Below, piece after piece: positions 7,388 to 16,047 of a DNA stretch of 37,734 nt. Positions within the stretch are counted from its first letter, which is position 1. Every line of letters begins with the position of its first letter. Made by a program: the position numbers and the translations under genes. This DNA is from JALSHZ01 sp964614535. Lineage in GTDB: Bacteria; Pseudomonadota; Gammaproteobacteria; UWMA-0217. The notes beneath the pieces were generated by a model that made no database searches, was not told the DNA's origin, and saw only the letters and a list, made by a program, of their open reading frames with translations. The DNA lies in NCBI GenBank assembly GCA_964614535.1, contig CAZTOZ010000036.1, forward strand, positions 1 to 37,734. Direction: 5' to 3'.

Positions 7388-9229
7388 ATGGACAATCGAC
7401 AGAAAAAGAGATTCCGTATCGACCTCTCGATCCGGCAGGCCATCGCCCTGGCCGTCGTCACCGGCCTGCTGATCGCCGCCTTTGCTATTGGCCTCGGCTT
7501 CGACACCAGTTCACGGGTCGATCATCTGGTCGAGCACATCGACGACTACACGCGCACCACCGCGAGCAAACGGGATCTGCTCAGCCGCATCGAGAGCGAT
7601 CTTGGCTACGGTGGCGTGATCCATAACTTCAAGAATTACGTGCTGCGGGGCTCGGCCCGTTATATCGACCGGTTTCGGGACAAGGCGGGCAAGGTGCTCC
7701 AGGCCATCGCTGACTACCGGCGTCTCGGGGCCTCCGCCGAAGAGCTGGAGCCGCTCGCCAGCATCGAGACCGTGGTGCGCAAGTACATGGCGCAAGGGGA
7801 GGTGATCCAGCGGATGGTGGATCAGGGCGCCTCGATCGGTGACATCGACAAGGTGGTCAAGATCGACGACAAACCGGCGATCGACGGCATCGAGCGCCTA
7901 CAGTCTCTGCTCAAGGCCGAGCGCGACGCCTATCAGCTGGATCAGGCCGCAGAGTTGCGGGCGCTGCAACGGGTGGCGGCGCTGGAGGCGATTGCGGCGC
8001 CGGCGGCGTTGCTGTCGTTGACGGCGCTGATGGTGATGGCGCTGCTGCGGATCCGCCGCGTCATCGGCGGGGAGCCCAAGACCGTCGAGCGGATCACTCG
8101 GCGGGTCGCCGAAGGGGATCTGTCGATTGGCGAAGAATTTCGTGACCGCCGGACCGAGGGGATCCTCGACTCGACGTTGCGGTCGGTGGCCTCCGTCTCC
8201 AATGTCGTCCACCGGACACGGGAGATCGCCGATACCGTGGATGGGTCGGTGGACAACATTCGGGAAAAGGTGGACGAGCTGCGGACCCGCTTTGGTCGGC
8301 AAAAGGACAATATCCAGAACACCGCCGAGACGATGGCGCAGATGACGGCGATCACCCGCAAGAATGCCGCCAGTGCCGATCTGGCCAACCGTCTCTCGAC
8401 CGAGGCAACCCAGTCGTCGTTGCAAGGCAGTGAGGTCGTCAAACAGGCAATCGACGCAATGGGGGAAATCAACGCCGCCAGCGAGAAAATCGCCGATATC
8501 ATCACCGTCATCGACGAAATTGCATTTCAGACCAACCTGCTGGCGTTGAATGCCGCGGTCGAGGCGGCACGGGCGGGCGAGCATGGCAAGGGTTTCGCCG
8601 TGGTCGCCGCCGAGGTGCGCCACCTGGCGCAGCGCAGCGCGACCGCCGCCAAGGAGATCGAAGGGCTGATCGAAGACAGTACCCGCAAGGTCGACGACGG
8701 TACCGTACTGGTCAATGCGGCCGGTGATGCACTCAAGGAGATTTTCGATTCGGTGGAGAAGGTCAGCGCGGTGGTGGCTGAGATGGCGTCGTCCAACAAG
8801 CGGCAGGCGGACAGTATCGACGAAGTGAATTCGGCGGTGGAACGTATCGAGGCGGTTCGTGCCAGCAATGAACAGCAGGTGCTCGACATCGCCGCCGACT
8901 GCGATCTGCTCGACCGGCGCGCGGCCGAGCTGATGGAGACGATCGGTTTCTTCCGTATCGGTGACGATGCCCCGTTGCCGGCCGCCACCGGCCAGCTCCC
9001 CGCTGCCGCCGTGGTCTATCCCGATTTGCCCGAAGCGACCGAACCGTGGCCGTCACCGGAGCCTTTTGCGGAGCCGCCGCCAGCGATGGCGGAGATGCCG
9101 CAGACGGTCGCTGGCGACGGCGGTTGGGACGGGCGTGAGCGGCGTTCGGCCAGTCGTCCCTGGAGCGGAAAGACGGCCACGCCAGCCACCACGGACCTGA
9201 GCGACGGCCAGGACTGGGACAATTTCTGA
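7388..9229 (+). CDS. Methyl-accepting chemotaxis protein
   Basis: This 613-aa inner-membrane chemoreceptor should signal through CheA/CheW. TM1 spans about residues 17-38. A periplasmic helical sensor of about 160 residues follows, with the motif GYGGVIHNFKNYVLRG. TM2 is near residues 198-218, then a HAMP-like stretch. The conserved cytoplasmic hairpin has its tip around residues 378-418 (IAFQTNLLALNAAVEAAR...GFAVVAAEVRHLAQRSA). The last 90 residues are a Pro/Glu-rich flexible tail with GRERRSASRPW. It ends in DWDNF, which fits the xWxxF type pentapeptide that tethers CheR/CheB (NWETF in E. coli Tsr). No other chemotaxis gene is in the window. The ligand is unknown. An AGGA sits 2 bases before the ATG, so initiation may be unusual. 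Confidence 0.93.
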   Translation: MDNRQKKRFRIDLSIRQAIALAVVTGLLIAAFAIGLGFDTSSRVDHLVEHIDDYTRTTASKRDLLSRIESDLGYGGVIHNFKNYVLRGSARYIDRFRDKAGKVLQAIADYRRLGASAEELEPLASIETVVRKYMAQGEVIQRMVDQGASIGDIDKVVKIDDKPAIDGIERLQSLLKAERDAYQLDQAAELRALQRVAALEAIAAPAALLSLTALMVMALLRIRRVIGGEPKTVERITRRVAEGDLSIGEEFRDRRTEGILDSTLRSVASVSNVVHRTREIADTVDGSVDNIREKVDELRTRFGRQKDNIQNTAETMAQMTAITRKNAASADLANRLSTEATQSSLQGSEVVKQAIDAMGEINAASEKIADIITVIDEIAFQTNLLALNAAVEAARAGEHGKGFAVVAAEVRHLAQRSATAAKEIEGLIEDSTRKVDDGTVLVNAAGDALKEIFDSVEKVSAVVAEMASSNKRQADSIDEVNSAVERIEAVRASNEQQVLDIAADCDLLDRRAAELMETIGFFRIGDDAPLPAATGQLPAAAVVYPDLPEATEPWPSPEPFAEPPPAMAEMPQTVAGDGGWDGRERRSASRPWSGKTATPATTDLSDGQDWDNF

Positions 9230-9491
9230 GCCGTGTTGCCCGCCCGGACCGGGGGGCTGTGACGTCTCTGCTGCCGGGCCGGCGGGGAGCGGCGGCGCTG
9301 CTGACCATGGACCTGCTGTGACGCCGCTCTTCGATAAATGAAGCACTCTTTCACAATTTCCCCCGTTGGCCGACATCCGGCACGAACAATCTGTGATCGC
9401 CGGGGCACCGGCCAGGCGAATTCCTTTCTATGATTTTTCCAACGACGCGCCGCGGTGGCGGCGTCCACAGGGAAAAGGGAGAAAAAAGGGA

Positions 9492-10079
9492 ATGCGTTTA
9501 CTGGCAACGATCATTGCAATCATGCTGCTGGCCGGCTGCGAGGATGGCAGCGGTGATCCCAGCCCGGCCGCCCGCGCGCCGGAGACCGAGGTGCTGGCGG
9601 AGACCGAGACCCGCACCGCCATTCAGATCCGCAAGCTGACGCCAGCGGTGGCGACGGTGGGCGAACCGACCACCTTCAACTTCGAGGTGGCCTACAGTCT
9701 CGCCAATGTTCCCCAAGGTGTCATCAATGTTGGTTTCAATAGCTGGAATGCCAATTCCTACGCTTTTGTCAGCGACAAGGCGATCGTGGACGAGGGCACG
9801 GGGGTCGTCACCTTCCGCGTCACGACCACGCCGGTCAAGTGGGATGAGCCGTTGACGTTCAAACTCAATGTCTCGCTCAGCGAATACCCCCATCCCTCTT
9901 CGTGGACACCGCTGGCCACTGCCACCGAGGTGATCGAGGTGGTCGATGCACCGCCGGCGCAGAAGACGAGGCGCGCCGTGCAGGTGCCGGCCCACACAGG
10001 GCCGTTGGTAGGGGCCGGGGTGGCCGAGAGCTGCGACGAAGACCCCAATCTCGCCACCCTCTACTGCAATCAGTTCTGA
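9492..10079 (+). CDS. Small secreted lipoprotein of unknown function
   Basis: The 195-aa protein has a lipoprotein signal peptide: MRLLATIIAIMLLAGC with lipid-anchored C16. Glu at +2 predicts outer-membrane sorting. The start at ATG 9492 is chosen because it gives this signal; the frame is open upstream to 9366. The mature part begins with an Asp/Glu/Ala/Pro linker. A beta-rich domain follows, roughly residues 45-150 (TPAVATVGEPTTFNFEVAY, NVGFNSWNANSYAFVSD, GVVTFRVTTTPVKWDEPLTF), resembling an immunoglobulin-like sandwich. The C-terminus has two cysteines (SCDEDPNLATLYCNQF) that could form a disulfide. I do not recognise the family. Its last 10 bases overlap the end of the antisense GDCCVxC gene. 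Confidence 0.8.
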   Translation: MRLLATIIAIMLLAGCEDGSGDPSPAARAPETEVLAETETRTAIQIRKLTPAVATVGEPTTFNFEVAYSLANVPQGVINVGFNSWNANSYAFVSDKAIVDEGTGVVTFRVTTTPVKWDEPLTFKLNVSLSEYPHPSSWTPLATATEVIEVVDAPPAQKTRRAVQVPAHTGPLVGAGVAESCDEDPNLATLYCNQF

Positions 10080-10288
10080 CAGCAGTCGCCCTGTCCCGCC
10101 TGGATCGGCGGGCAAGGAACCGATCCCCAGGAACAGAATACGCAGCAATCCCCTGGCTTGGGTTTCAGCAGCATTTTGCAATGGCTGCATTCGTGAAACC
10201 ACAGGCAGGCGTCGGTCGGCATCTCCATTTTCTCGCTGTGTCCGCATTCGGGGCAGGTGAGTATCGACCACCGCTCTATCGCTTTCAT
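10070..10288 (-). CDS. GDCCVxC domain protein, cysteine-rich, metal-binding type
   Basis: This 72-aa protein has ten cysteines. The N-terminal part, C12-P-E-C15 with C34-S-H-C37, looks like a zinc ribbon. The central motif GDCCVFC (residues 46-52) followed by WGSVPCPPIQ is the signature of the GDCCVxC (seleno)protein family, in which some members carry selenocysteine in the motif. Here all positions are TGC/TGT cysteine codons. The family's function is not established; a redox or metal role is likely. The gene is convergent with the lipoprotein gene and their ends overlap by 10 bases. Confidence 0.85.
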   Translation of the reverse strand: MKAIERWSILTCPECGHSEKMEMPTDACLWFHECSHCKMLLKPKPGDCCVFCSWGSVPCPPIQAGQGDCCQN

Positions 10289-10565
10289 CGTCTTTTTCCT
10301 GTTCTGTTGGATACGATTCCATCGTCATCGCTTTCCCGTTGTGGTGCAAGCCCAATCTGCGGGTCGGGGTGGCATTCAGCCCGGATTCATTGCCGGCGGT
10401 GACAATGGTGCCAAAGCGTGGCGTTCTCCCGCGGGTGGGCGCGTGTGCCTGTTCTTCGTCGCCGCAAGCGCCACCCTGGGGGAAAAGGTGGTTGTCGATT
10501 AAATCCGTGCAACGCTCTATAGTCGTTATACGTTCCTTCGCCAGATCCTTCCGCAGGAGGTTTTC

Positions 10566-11387
10566 ATGATGTCATTCGGTTTTTCCGGCCGTGGTCGCGG
10601 TCTGCTGCTGACCGCCGTGGTCGCGTTCGTCATCGTCGCCTGTTCGACCTCGCCCACCGGGCGCAAGCAGCTGATCCTGCTGCCGGACAGTCAGATGGAC
10701 CAACTCGGGATCGCCTCCTATACCGAAATGAAGAAGTCCCAGCCGATCGAAACCGACGACAGCGCCAACGCCTATGTGAGTTGTGTCGCCCGCGCCATCA
10801 CCGACCGGCTCAAGGGCAAATGGGCGCGGCAGCAGTGGGAGGTGACGGTGTTCAAGGATGACAGCGCCAACGCCTTTGCCTTGCCGGGCGGCAAGATCGG
10901 TGTCCATACAGGGTTGTTCAAGGCGGCGAAGAACCAGCATCAGCTGGCGGCGGTGCTGGGGCACGAGGTGGGGCATGTGCTGGCGCGGCACGGCAACGAG
11001 CGGGTATCGCAGAATCTGGCGGCCCAGACCGGGCTGCAGATCACTGCGGCAATGTTGGGAGGGTCGGAGAGCAAGCGCCAGGCGGTGATGGCGGCGCTCG
11101 GTGTCGGCACGCAGGTGGGTATTCTGCTGCCCTTCAGCCGGACGCACGAGTCGGAGGCCGATCTGATCGGGTTGAAGCTGATGGCCGAGGCCGGTTTCGA
11201 CCCACGCGAGAGCATCAAGCTATGGGAGAACATGGGCAAGCTGGGGGGTGGCAAGCCGCCGGAGTTTCTCTCCACCCACCCGTCGGGCAGCACCCGTATC
11301 GCCAATCTCAGGAAGGCGATGCCGGAGGCGCTGGCGCTCTACCAGGAAGCACAGCGCCAGGGCCGACGGCCGAACTGCCGGCGCTGA
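10566..11387 (+). CDS. M48-family zinc metalloprotease, lipoprotein (LoiP/YggG-like)
   Basis: The 273-aa periplasmic or outer-membrane-anchored peptidase has a signal peptide ending in VIVACS, with lipid-anchored C26. The catalytic zinc motif is HEVGH (H133, E134, H137) and the third ligand is E195 in ESEAD. The preceding ANAFALPGGKIGVHTGL is the usual M48 substrate-strand region. The length and architecture match small proteobacterial lipoproteins such as LoiP, which take part in envelope protein quality control. A strong ribosome site GGAGG (10556-10560) precedes ATG 10566; a second ATG follows directly. Upstream, TTGTCG (10492) and TCTATA (10516) could form a promoter. It is convergent with purN, 6 bases apart. 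Confidence 0.92.
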   Translation: MMSFGFSGRGRGLLLTAVVAFVIVACSTSPTGRKQLILLPDSQMDQLGIASYTEMKKSQPIETDDSANAYVSCVARAITDRLKGKWARQQWEVTVFKDDSANAFALPGGKIGVHTGLFKAAKNQHQLAAVLGHEVGHVLARHGNERVSQNLAAQTGLQITAAMLGGSESKRQAVMAALGVGTQVGILLPFSRTHESEADLIGLKLMAEAGFDPRESIKLWENMGKLGGGKPPEFLSTHPSGSTRIANLRKAMPEALALYQEAQRQGRRPNCRR

Positions 11388-11393
11388 CCGCGC

Positions 11394-12071
11394 TCAACCG
11401 CCCGAAGGCGTCGTCTCCAGTCGTCCGTCCGCCCCCATCTGCAGCGGTTGCCGCAGCAGGCGTCCGTCGAACAGGATGCCGTCGTCGCCGAGTGCCAGGC
11501 GGCCGGCGCAGAACCACTCCACCACCTGCGGGTAGATCCGGTGCTCCTGCGGCAGCAGGTCGGCGGCGAGGCTCTCTGCCGTGTGGTCGGGGCGGATCGG
11601 CAGGCGTGATTGCAACACCACCGGGCCGCCGTCCAACTCGGCGGTGACGAAGTGGACGCTGGCGCCATGCTCGGTGTCACCGGCATCGAGGGCGCGCTGG
11701 TGGGTGTGCAGCCCCTGGTATTTCGGCAGTCGCGACGGGTGGATGTTCAGCATCCGCCCGGCGTAACGGGCGACGAAGGGTTCGGTGAGAATCCGCATGA
11801 AACCGGCGAGCACGACCAGATCGGGGCGGAAGTCGTCGATGGTGGCCGCCAGCGCGGCATCGAAGCCGGCGCGATCGGGGTAGTCGGTGTGGTCGATGGT
11901 GAGGGCGGGGATGCCATGCCGGCGTGCCCGCTCCAACCCCTTGACGGCCGGCCGGTTGCTGATGACGGCGACGATCCGGCCGTCGATCCGGCCGCGTTCG
12001 CAGGCGTCGATCAGCGCCTGCAGATTGGAGCCGGAGCCTGAAATCAGAACGACGATGCGGCAGCCGCTCAT
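11394..12071 (-). CDS. purN: Phosphoribosylglycinamide formyltransferase (GAR transformylase)
   Basis: It transfers a formyl group from 10-formyl-THF to GAR, the third step of purine synthesis. The 225-aa protein begins MSGCRIVVLISGSGSNLQALI (glycine-rich loop binding the GAR phosphate). It has the catalytic Asn and His in MLNIHPSRLPKYQGLHTH and the catalytic Asp in ELDGGPVV. The length is slightly above the E. coli enzyme (212 aa) because of a C-terminal extension. ATG 12071 overlaps the purM stop by four bases (ATGA), so the two are translationally coupled as in most proteobacteria. Confidence 0.96.
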   Translation of the reverse strand: MSGCRIVVLISGSGSNLQALIDACERGRIDGRIVAVISNRPAVKGLERARRHGIPALTIDHTDYPDRAGFDAALAATIDDFRPDLVVLAGFMRILTEPFVARYAGRMLNIHPSRLPKYQGLHTHQRALDAGDTEHGASVHFVTAELDGGPVVLQSRLPIRPDHTAESLAADLLPQEHRIYPQVVEWFCAGRLALGDDGILFDGRLLRQPLQMGADGRLETTPSGG

Positions 12072-13117
12072 GGCTGGTAGACGGTGGCCGGCGTCGTGCT
12101 GGCCGAGCGGGCGATCTCGCCGATCACCCGGTTGTCGATGCCGTGACGTTGCAGCACGGCCTGTGCCGGCGCCACCGCCGCCGGTGGCAGTGCCACGACC
12201 ATGCCGATGCCGCAGTTGAAGGTGCGCAGCATCTCCGCCTCGTCGATATGGCCGGCCTCGGCCAGCCAGTCGAACACCGGTGGGCGTCGCCAGCTCGTCA
12301 GGTCGATGCGCGCCTCGGTGGCGGCCGGCAGCACCCGGGGCAGGTTCTCGGTGAGGCCGCCGCCGGTGATGTGGGCCAGCGCATGGACCTCCGTTTCTGC
12401 CAGCAATTCCAGCAGTGGTTTCACGTAGATCTGTGTCGGTGCCAGCAGCGCCTCGCCCAGCGTTACCTCGCCGCAGGGTGCATCGAGCGCGGCGCCGCTC
12501 ACCTCCAGCACCTTGCGGATCAGCGAATAGCCATTGCTGTGCGGGCCGGAGGAGGCGAGCCCGAGCAGTTGGTCGCCTGCTTCGACGCGGCTGCCGTCGA
12601 GAATCTTCGATTTCTCCACGATCCCGACCGCGAAGCCGGCCAGATCGTAGTCCTCGCCGTCGTACATGCCCGGCATCTCGGCGGTCTCCCCTCCGGCCAG
12701 TGCCGCCCCCGCCTGCAGGCAGCCGTCGGCGATGCCGCCGATGACGTCGGTGGCGATGTCCAGGTCGAGCCTGCCGGTGGCGTAGTAGTCGAGAAAGAAC
12801 AGCGGCTCGGCGCCGGCGACGACGATGTCGTTGACGCACATCGCCACCAGATCGATGCCGATGGTGTCGTGTCTGCCCATCTCCAGCGCCAGTCGCAGTT
12901 TGGTGCCGACGCCGTCGGTACCGGAGACCAGCACCGGCTCGCGATAGCGGTGCAGCGGCAGCTCGAACAGCGCGCCGAAGCCGCCGAGCCCCGCCAGCAC
13001 CCCGGGGCGGCGGGTTCGTGCCGCATGGGGTTTGATGCGTTCGATCAGGGCGTTGCCGGCGTCGATATCGACGCCGGCGTCCTTGTAACTGAGCGGCGTC
13101 TGGCGGTCGTCTGACAT
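12068..13117 (-). CDS. purM: Phosphoribosylformylglycinamidine cyclo-ligase (AIR synthetase)
   Basis: It closes the imidazole ring, converting FGAM to AIR with ATP (fifth step of purine synthesis). The 349-aa protein starts MSDDRQTPLSYKDAGVDIDAG, typical of PurM. It carries VSGTDGVGTKL, the cytoplasmic ATP-site motif DLVAMCVNDIVVAGAEPLFF, GGETAEMPGMY, SGPHSNGYSLIRK and HITGGGLTENLPR, all family hallmarks. The start at 13117 has no strong ribosome site; the frame continues upstream but PurM homology begins here. It is the first gene of purM-purN and divergent from the DUF2066 gene 122 bases away. Confidence 0.97.
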   Translation of the reverse strand: MSDDRQTPLSYKDAGVDIDAGNALIERIKPHAARTRRPGVLAGLGGFGALFELPLHRYREPVLVSGTDGVGTKLRLALEMGRHDTIGIDLVAMCVNDIVVAGAEPLFFLDYYATGRLDLDIATDVIGGIADGCLQAGAALAGGETAEMPGMYDGEDYDLAGFAVGIVEKSKILDGSRVEAGDQLLGLASSGPHSNGYSLIRKVLEVSGAALDAPCGEVTLGEALLAPTQIYVKPLLELLAETEVHALAHITGGGLTENLPRVLPAATEARIDLTSWRRPPVFDWLAEAGHIDEAEMLRTFNCGIGMVVALPPAAVAPAQAVLQRHGIDNRVIGEIARSASTTPATVYQP

Positions 13118-13239
13118 GATAGGCGGAACGGGTTCACAAAGAGCGGGGATGTTAGCCCCGTGGCCACCCCCTGTAAACCGCATGGGGGCGCGGGCTTGTG
13201 GTATCTTCAGGGTTCGATCGCAACCACGGAATCGACCTC

Positions 13240-14283
13240 GTGCGCAAACCCGTTTTCCCACTCCTCGTCGTGTTGCTGCTGATGCTGTCCGCCGGGCAGG
13301 GCGTGTTGGCGGCGGTGGCGGAGATTCCCACCGAGGTGCCGCTGACGGCGCGGGACGACGAGGCCGAGCAGAAGGCGCTGGAGGCGGCACTGGTGCAGGC
13401 ACTGGAGACGCTGACCCACAACGAACAGATCGGCGCCAGCGGGGCCGCGAAGCGGTTGAAACGGTCGCTGCGGGACTATCTGCTCGAATACGAGTTCGTC
13501 GAGTCGGGGGACGAGACCATCGGTTGGCTGCTCAAGGCGCGTTTCGACCGTGATGCGTTGGCCGCCGCGCTGGCGCGGGAGCAGGGCGACACGGCGTCGC
13601 TGGTTCGCGACGAGGTGCTGTTCTGGCTGGTCTATGGGCATGGCGATGAGCCGGGCCAGATTCTCGGGCGGCTTGGCGACGAAAAGCTGGTACGGCGGGT
13701 GGAGACGGCGGCCGCCGCGTCCGGGATCCGGGCGGTGTTGCCGCTGTACGACCTGGAGGATCGTCGGATCGTGTCGGCCGCCGACATCGTGAACGGCTAC
13801 GTGGAGGGGATCGAAAAGGCCACCGGCCGCTACCATGTGGATCAGTACATCACCGGGGAGATGCGTTACCGCGACAAGCTCTGGCATGTGCGGCTGGAGC
13901 AGTTCGGGGTGGTCACCATCGGTGAGTCGAAGAATGCGGCACGGGCGCTGCGGCTGGCGCTGGCGCAACTGCGTGCCGACACCGCCGCCGTCTCGGTGCG
14001 GGCGGGCGCCGGCCGGGCGTTGAGGATCGCCGTCGCGGCGGTGCGCTCATACGGCGACTACCGCCGTCTGACCCGTTATCTGGAGAGGATGCCGGAGGTG
14101 GCGAAGGTGACGCCGGCGGGAAACAGCGGCGATTCGGCGCTGTTCACCATCGATCTGAAGGGTTCCGAAGCGGCCTGGCTGGCGCGGCTGCGCGACGACG
14201 GTATGCTGGCGCCGGACGGTGGCGCCGGGGACGATGACATGCGCCGCTTTCGCCTGCTGGCATCGGAGAGCGGGCGGCAGTAG
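13240..14283 (+). CDS. DUF2066 domain protein, exported
   Basis: The 347-aa protein starts at GTG 13240, which gives a clean signal peptide (RKPVFPLLVVLLLMLSAGQGVLA). The mature protein begins with a VPLTARDDEAEQKALEAALVQALETLT segment and then conserved DUF2066-type sequence (FWLVYGHGDEPGQI and LPLYDLEDRRIVSAADIVNG). Proteins of this family are found next to purM and hda in gammaproteobacteria; their function is not established. The name rests on length, signal, sequence and this conserved neighbourhood. An earlier in-frame start at 13198 would spoil the signal peptide. The next gene starts 122 bases downstream. Confidence 0.82.
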   Translation: MRKPVFPLLVVLLLMLSAGQGVLAAVAEIPTEVPLTARDDEAEQKALEAALVQALETLTHNEQIGASGAAKRLKRSLRDYLLEYEFVESGDETIGWLLKARFDRDALAAALAREQGDTASLVRDEVLFWLVYGHGDEPGQILGRLGDEKLVRRVETAAAASGIRAVLPLYDLEDRRIVSAADIVNGYVEGIEKATGRYHVDQYITGEMRYRDKLWHVRLEQFGVVTIGESKNAARALRLALAQLRADTAAVSVRAGAGRALRIAVAAVRSYGDYRRLTRYLERMPEVAKVTPAGNSGDSALFTIDLKGSEAAWLARLRDDGMLAPDGGAGDDDMRRFRLLASESGRQ

Positions 14284-14404
14284 GCTATTCCCGTTCGCAG
14301 CGTGCCGGCGGGCCGTGTTTCCCGATATGCTGTCAATACACCAGAATAACAACCGGGTACCGCGCGCCGGTGCCGACCAATTCTCGGAGGATCGACCACT
14401 GTCC

Positions 14405-14965
14405 ATGGTGCTGTTCGAAGCAAGGCAGATTCCCAATGTCATCACCGTCTTCCGTATCCTGCTGGTGCCGCCGGTGGGGTGGGCGCTGCTGACCGGCCAG
14501 TATCGACTGGCCTTCTGGCTGTTTTTCGTCGCCGGCTTCAGCGATGCGCTGGACGGTTTTCTGGCCCGGTTCTTCGGCTGGCAGAGCCGGATCGGGGCGA
14601 TCCTCGACCCGATTGCCGACAAGTCGCTGATGATCGTCACCTTCTACTGCATGGCGTGGCAGAACCTGATCCCGTGGTGGCTGTTCGTCGCCATCTTCAT
14701 CCGTGACCTGATCATCATCGGTGGCGCGCTGGCCTACCACTTCGTCACCCGCAATCTGCGGATGGAGCCGATATTGCTCGGCAAGCTCAACACCTTTCTG
14801 CAGATCCTGCTGGTGCTGGCGGTGCTGACCCATTGGGCCTACGGGGTGATCTCGGCCGGGCTGATCGGTTATCTGGTGGTTGCGCTGCTGGCGAGCACGC
14901 TGGCCAGTGGCGCGGCCTATGTCTGGATCTGGAGCCGCAAGACAAAGGAATACAAGGGCGCATGA
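14405..14965 (+). CDS. CDP-alcohol phosphatidyltransferase family protein (PgsA-like)
   Basis: This 186-aa inner-membrane enzyme has the complete CDP-alcohol phosphatidyltransferase motif Dx2DGx2ARx8Gx3Dx3D: D47, D50, G51, A54, R55, G64, D68, D72. It should join a CDP-diacylglycerol to an alcohol acceptor. The short length and N-terminus (ARQIPNVITVFRILLVPP) resemble PgsA-type enzymes, but the acceptor cannot be read from sequence and the cell likely has a true pgsA elsewhere. Start: ATG 14405 has a GGAGG (14386-14390) 14 bases away, too far; an in-frame CTG at 14399 would have ideal 8-base spacing. The stop overlaps the next start as ATGA. Confidence 0.92.
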   Translation: MVLFEARQIPNVITVFRILLVPPVGWALLTGQYRLAFWLFFVAGFSDALDGFLARFFGWQSRIGAILDPIADKSLMIVTFYCMAWQNLIPWWLFVAIFIRDLIIIGGALAYHFVTRNLRMEPILLGKLNTFLQILLVLAVLTHWAYGVISAGLIGYLVVALLASTLASGAAYVWIWSRKTKEYKGA

Positions 14966-16047
14966 TCTCCGAATCGCAACGCTGGTTCCTTCTTGCGCTG
15001 CTGCTGCTGACCGGCTGGCTGTTCTATCTGCTGGCGCCGGTGTTGACACCGTTCTTCATTGCCGCGTTGCTGGCCTATCTGGGGGATCCGCTGGTGGACC
15101 GGCTGGAGGCGCGCGGTCTGTCGCGGACGCTGTCGGTGGTCATCGTCTTTTTCACGATGACGTTGCTGATGGCGGTGGCGCTACTGTTGCTGGTGCCGCT
15201 GCTGCAGCAGCAGATCGCCCAGCTGATCCATCTGCTGCCGGAGTACATCGCCTGGATCGGCAACAACGTGGTGCCGTGGCTGGAGGAGAAGTTCGGCCTC
15301 TCCCGCGAGCAGCTCAATCTGGCGGCGGTCTCGGCCTGGATCACCGAGCACTGGAGTACCGCTGGCGGCATCGCCGTCAATCTGCTCGAGTACGCCTCCC
15401 GCTCCGGTGGCTGGGTGCTGGGCTGGCTCGCCAACGTGGTGCTGATTCCGGTGGTCGGCTTCTACCTGCTGCGCGACTGGGACGATTTCATTGCCGGGAT
15501 CGACCATCTGCTGCCGCGCAAGATCGAGCCGGAGATCGCCCACATCGCCAGGGAGGCGGACGAGAGGCTGGCCGCGTTCCTGCGTGGCCAGCTCACGGTG
15601 ATGGTGGCGCTGGGCATCATCTACGGCGTGGGGTTGTGGCTGGCGGGACTCAAGTTCGCGCTATTGATCGGCTTGCTCGCCGGGCTGGTGAGCTTCGTGC
15701 CGTACCTCGGCTTCATCGTCGGCGTCGTCGTCGCCGGGGTCGCCATGCTGATGCAGACCCACGATCCATGGCAGCTGCTGCCGGTCGTCGCCGTCTTCGG
15801 CGTCGGCCAGATGATCGAGGGGACGCTGCTGACGCCGCTGCTGGTGGGGGATCGTATCGGCCTGCATCCGGTGGCGGTGATCTTTGCCATTCTCGCCGGT
15901 GGTCAGCTGTTCGGTTTCGTTGGGGTGCTGCTGGCGCTGCCGGTGGCGGCCGTGGTCGCCGTCGTCGTCCGTGATCTCCACCGCCGCTATCTACAGAGTG
16001 AACTCTACGCGGCCGATCACGGCGAGGGGCCGCGTTCGGCGCCGTGA
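14962..16047 (+). CDS. AI-2E/PerM-family membrane transporter
   Basis: The 361-aa polytopic inner-membrane protein has about eight predicted TM segments. Paired helices lie at the N-terminus (LALLLLTGWLFYLLAPVLTPFFIAALLAYL), a long amphipathic region follows, and a C-terminal block carries the conserved FVPYLGFIVGVVVAGVAML and GDRIGLHPVAVIFAILAGGQLFGF...ALPVAAVVAVV motifs of the family. Some relatives export autoinducer-2 (TqsA) and others Na+; the substrate here is unknown. The gene start overlaps the stop of the phosphatidyltransferase (ATGA) and its stop overlaps hda (GTGA), so it is the middle of a tightly coupled operon. Confidence 0.92.
   Translation: MISESQRWFLLALLLLTGWLFYLLAPVLTPFFIAALLAYLGDPLVDRLEARGLSRTLSVVIVFFTMTLLMAVALLLLVPLLQQQIAQLIHLLPEYIAWIGNNVVPWLEEKFGLSREQLNLAAVSAWITEHWSTAGGIAVNLLEYASRSGGWVLGWLANVVLIPVVGFYLLRDWDDFIAGIDHLLPRKIEPEIAHIAREADERLAAFLRGQLTVMVALGIIYGVGLWLAGLKFALLIGLLAGLVSFVPYLGFIVGVVVAGVAMLMQTHDPWQLLPVVAVFGVGQMIEGTLLTPLLVGDRIGLHPVAVIFAILAGGQLFGFVGVLLALPVAAVVAVVVRDLHRRYLQSELYAADHGEGPRSAP

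Noticed and set aside
10257..10502. 81-codon plus-strand frame upstream of the M48 protease
   Set aside because: It overlaps the GDCCVxC gene antisense, lacks a ribosome site, and has no recognisable sequence.
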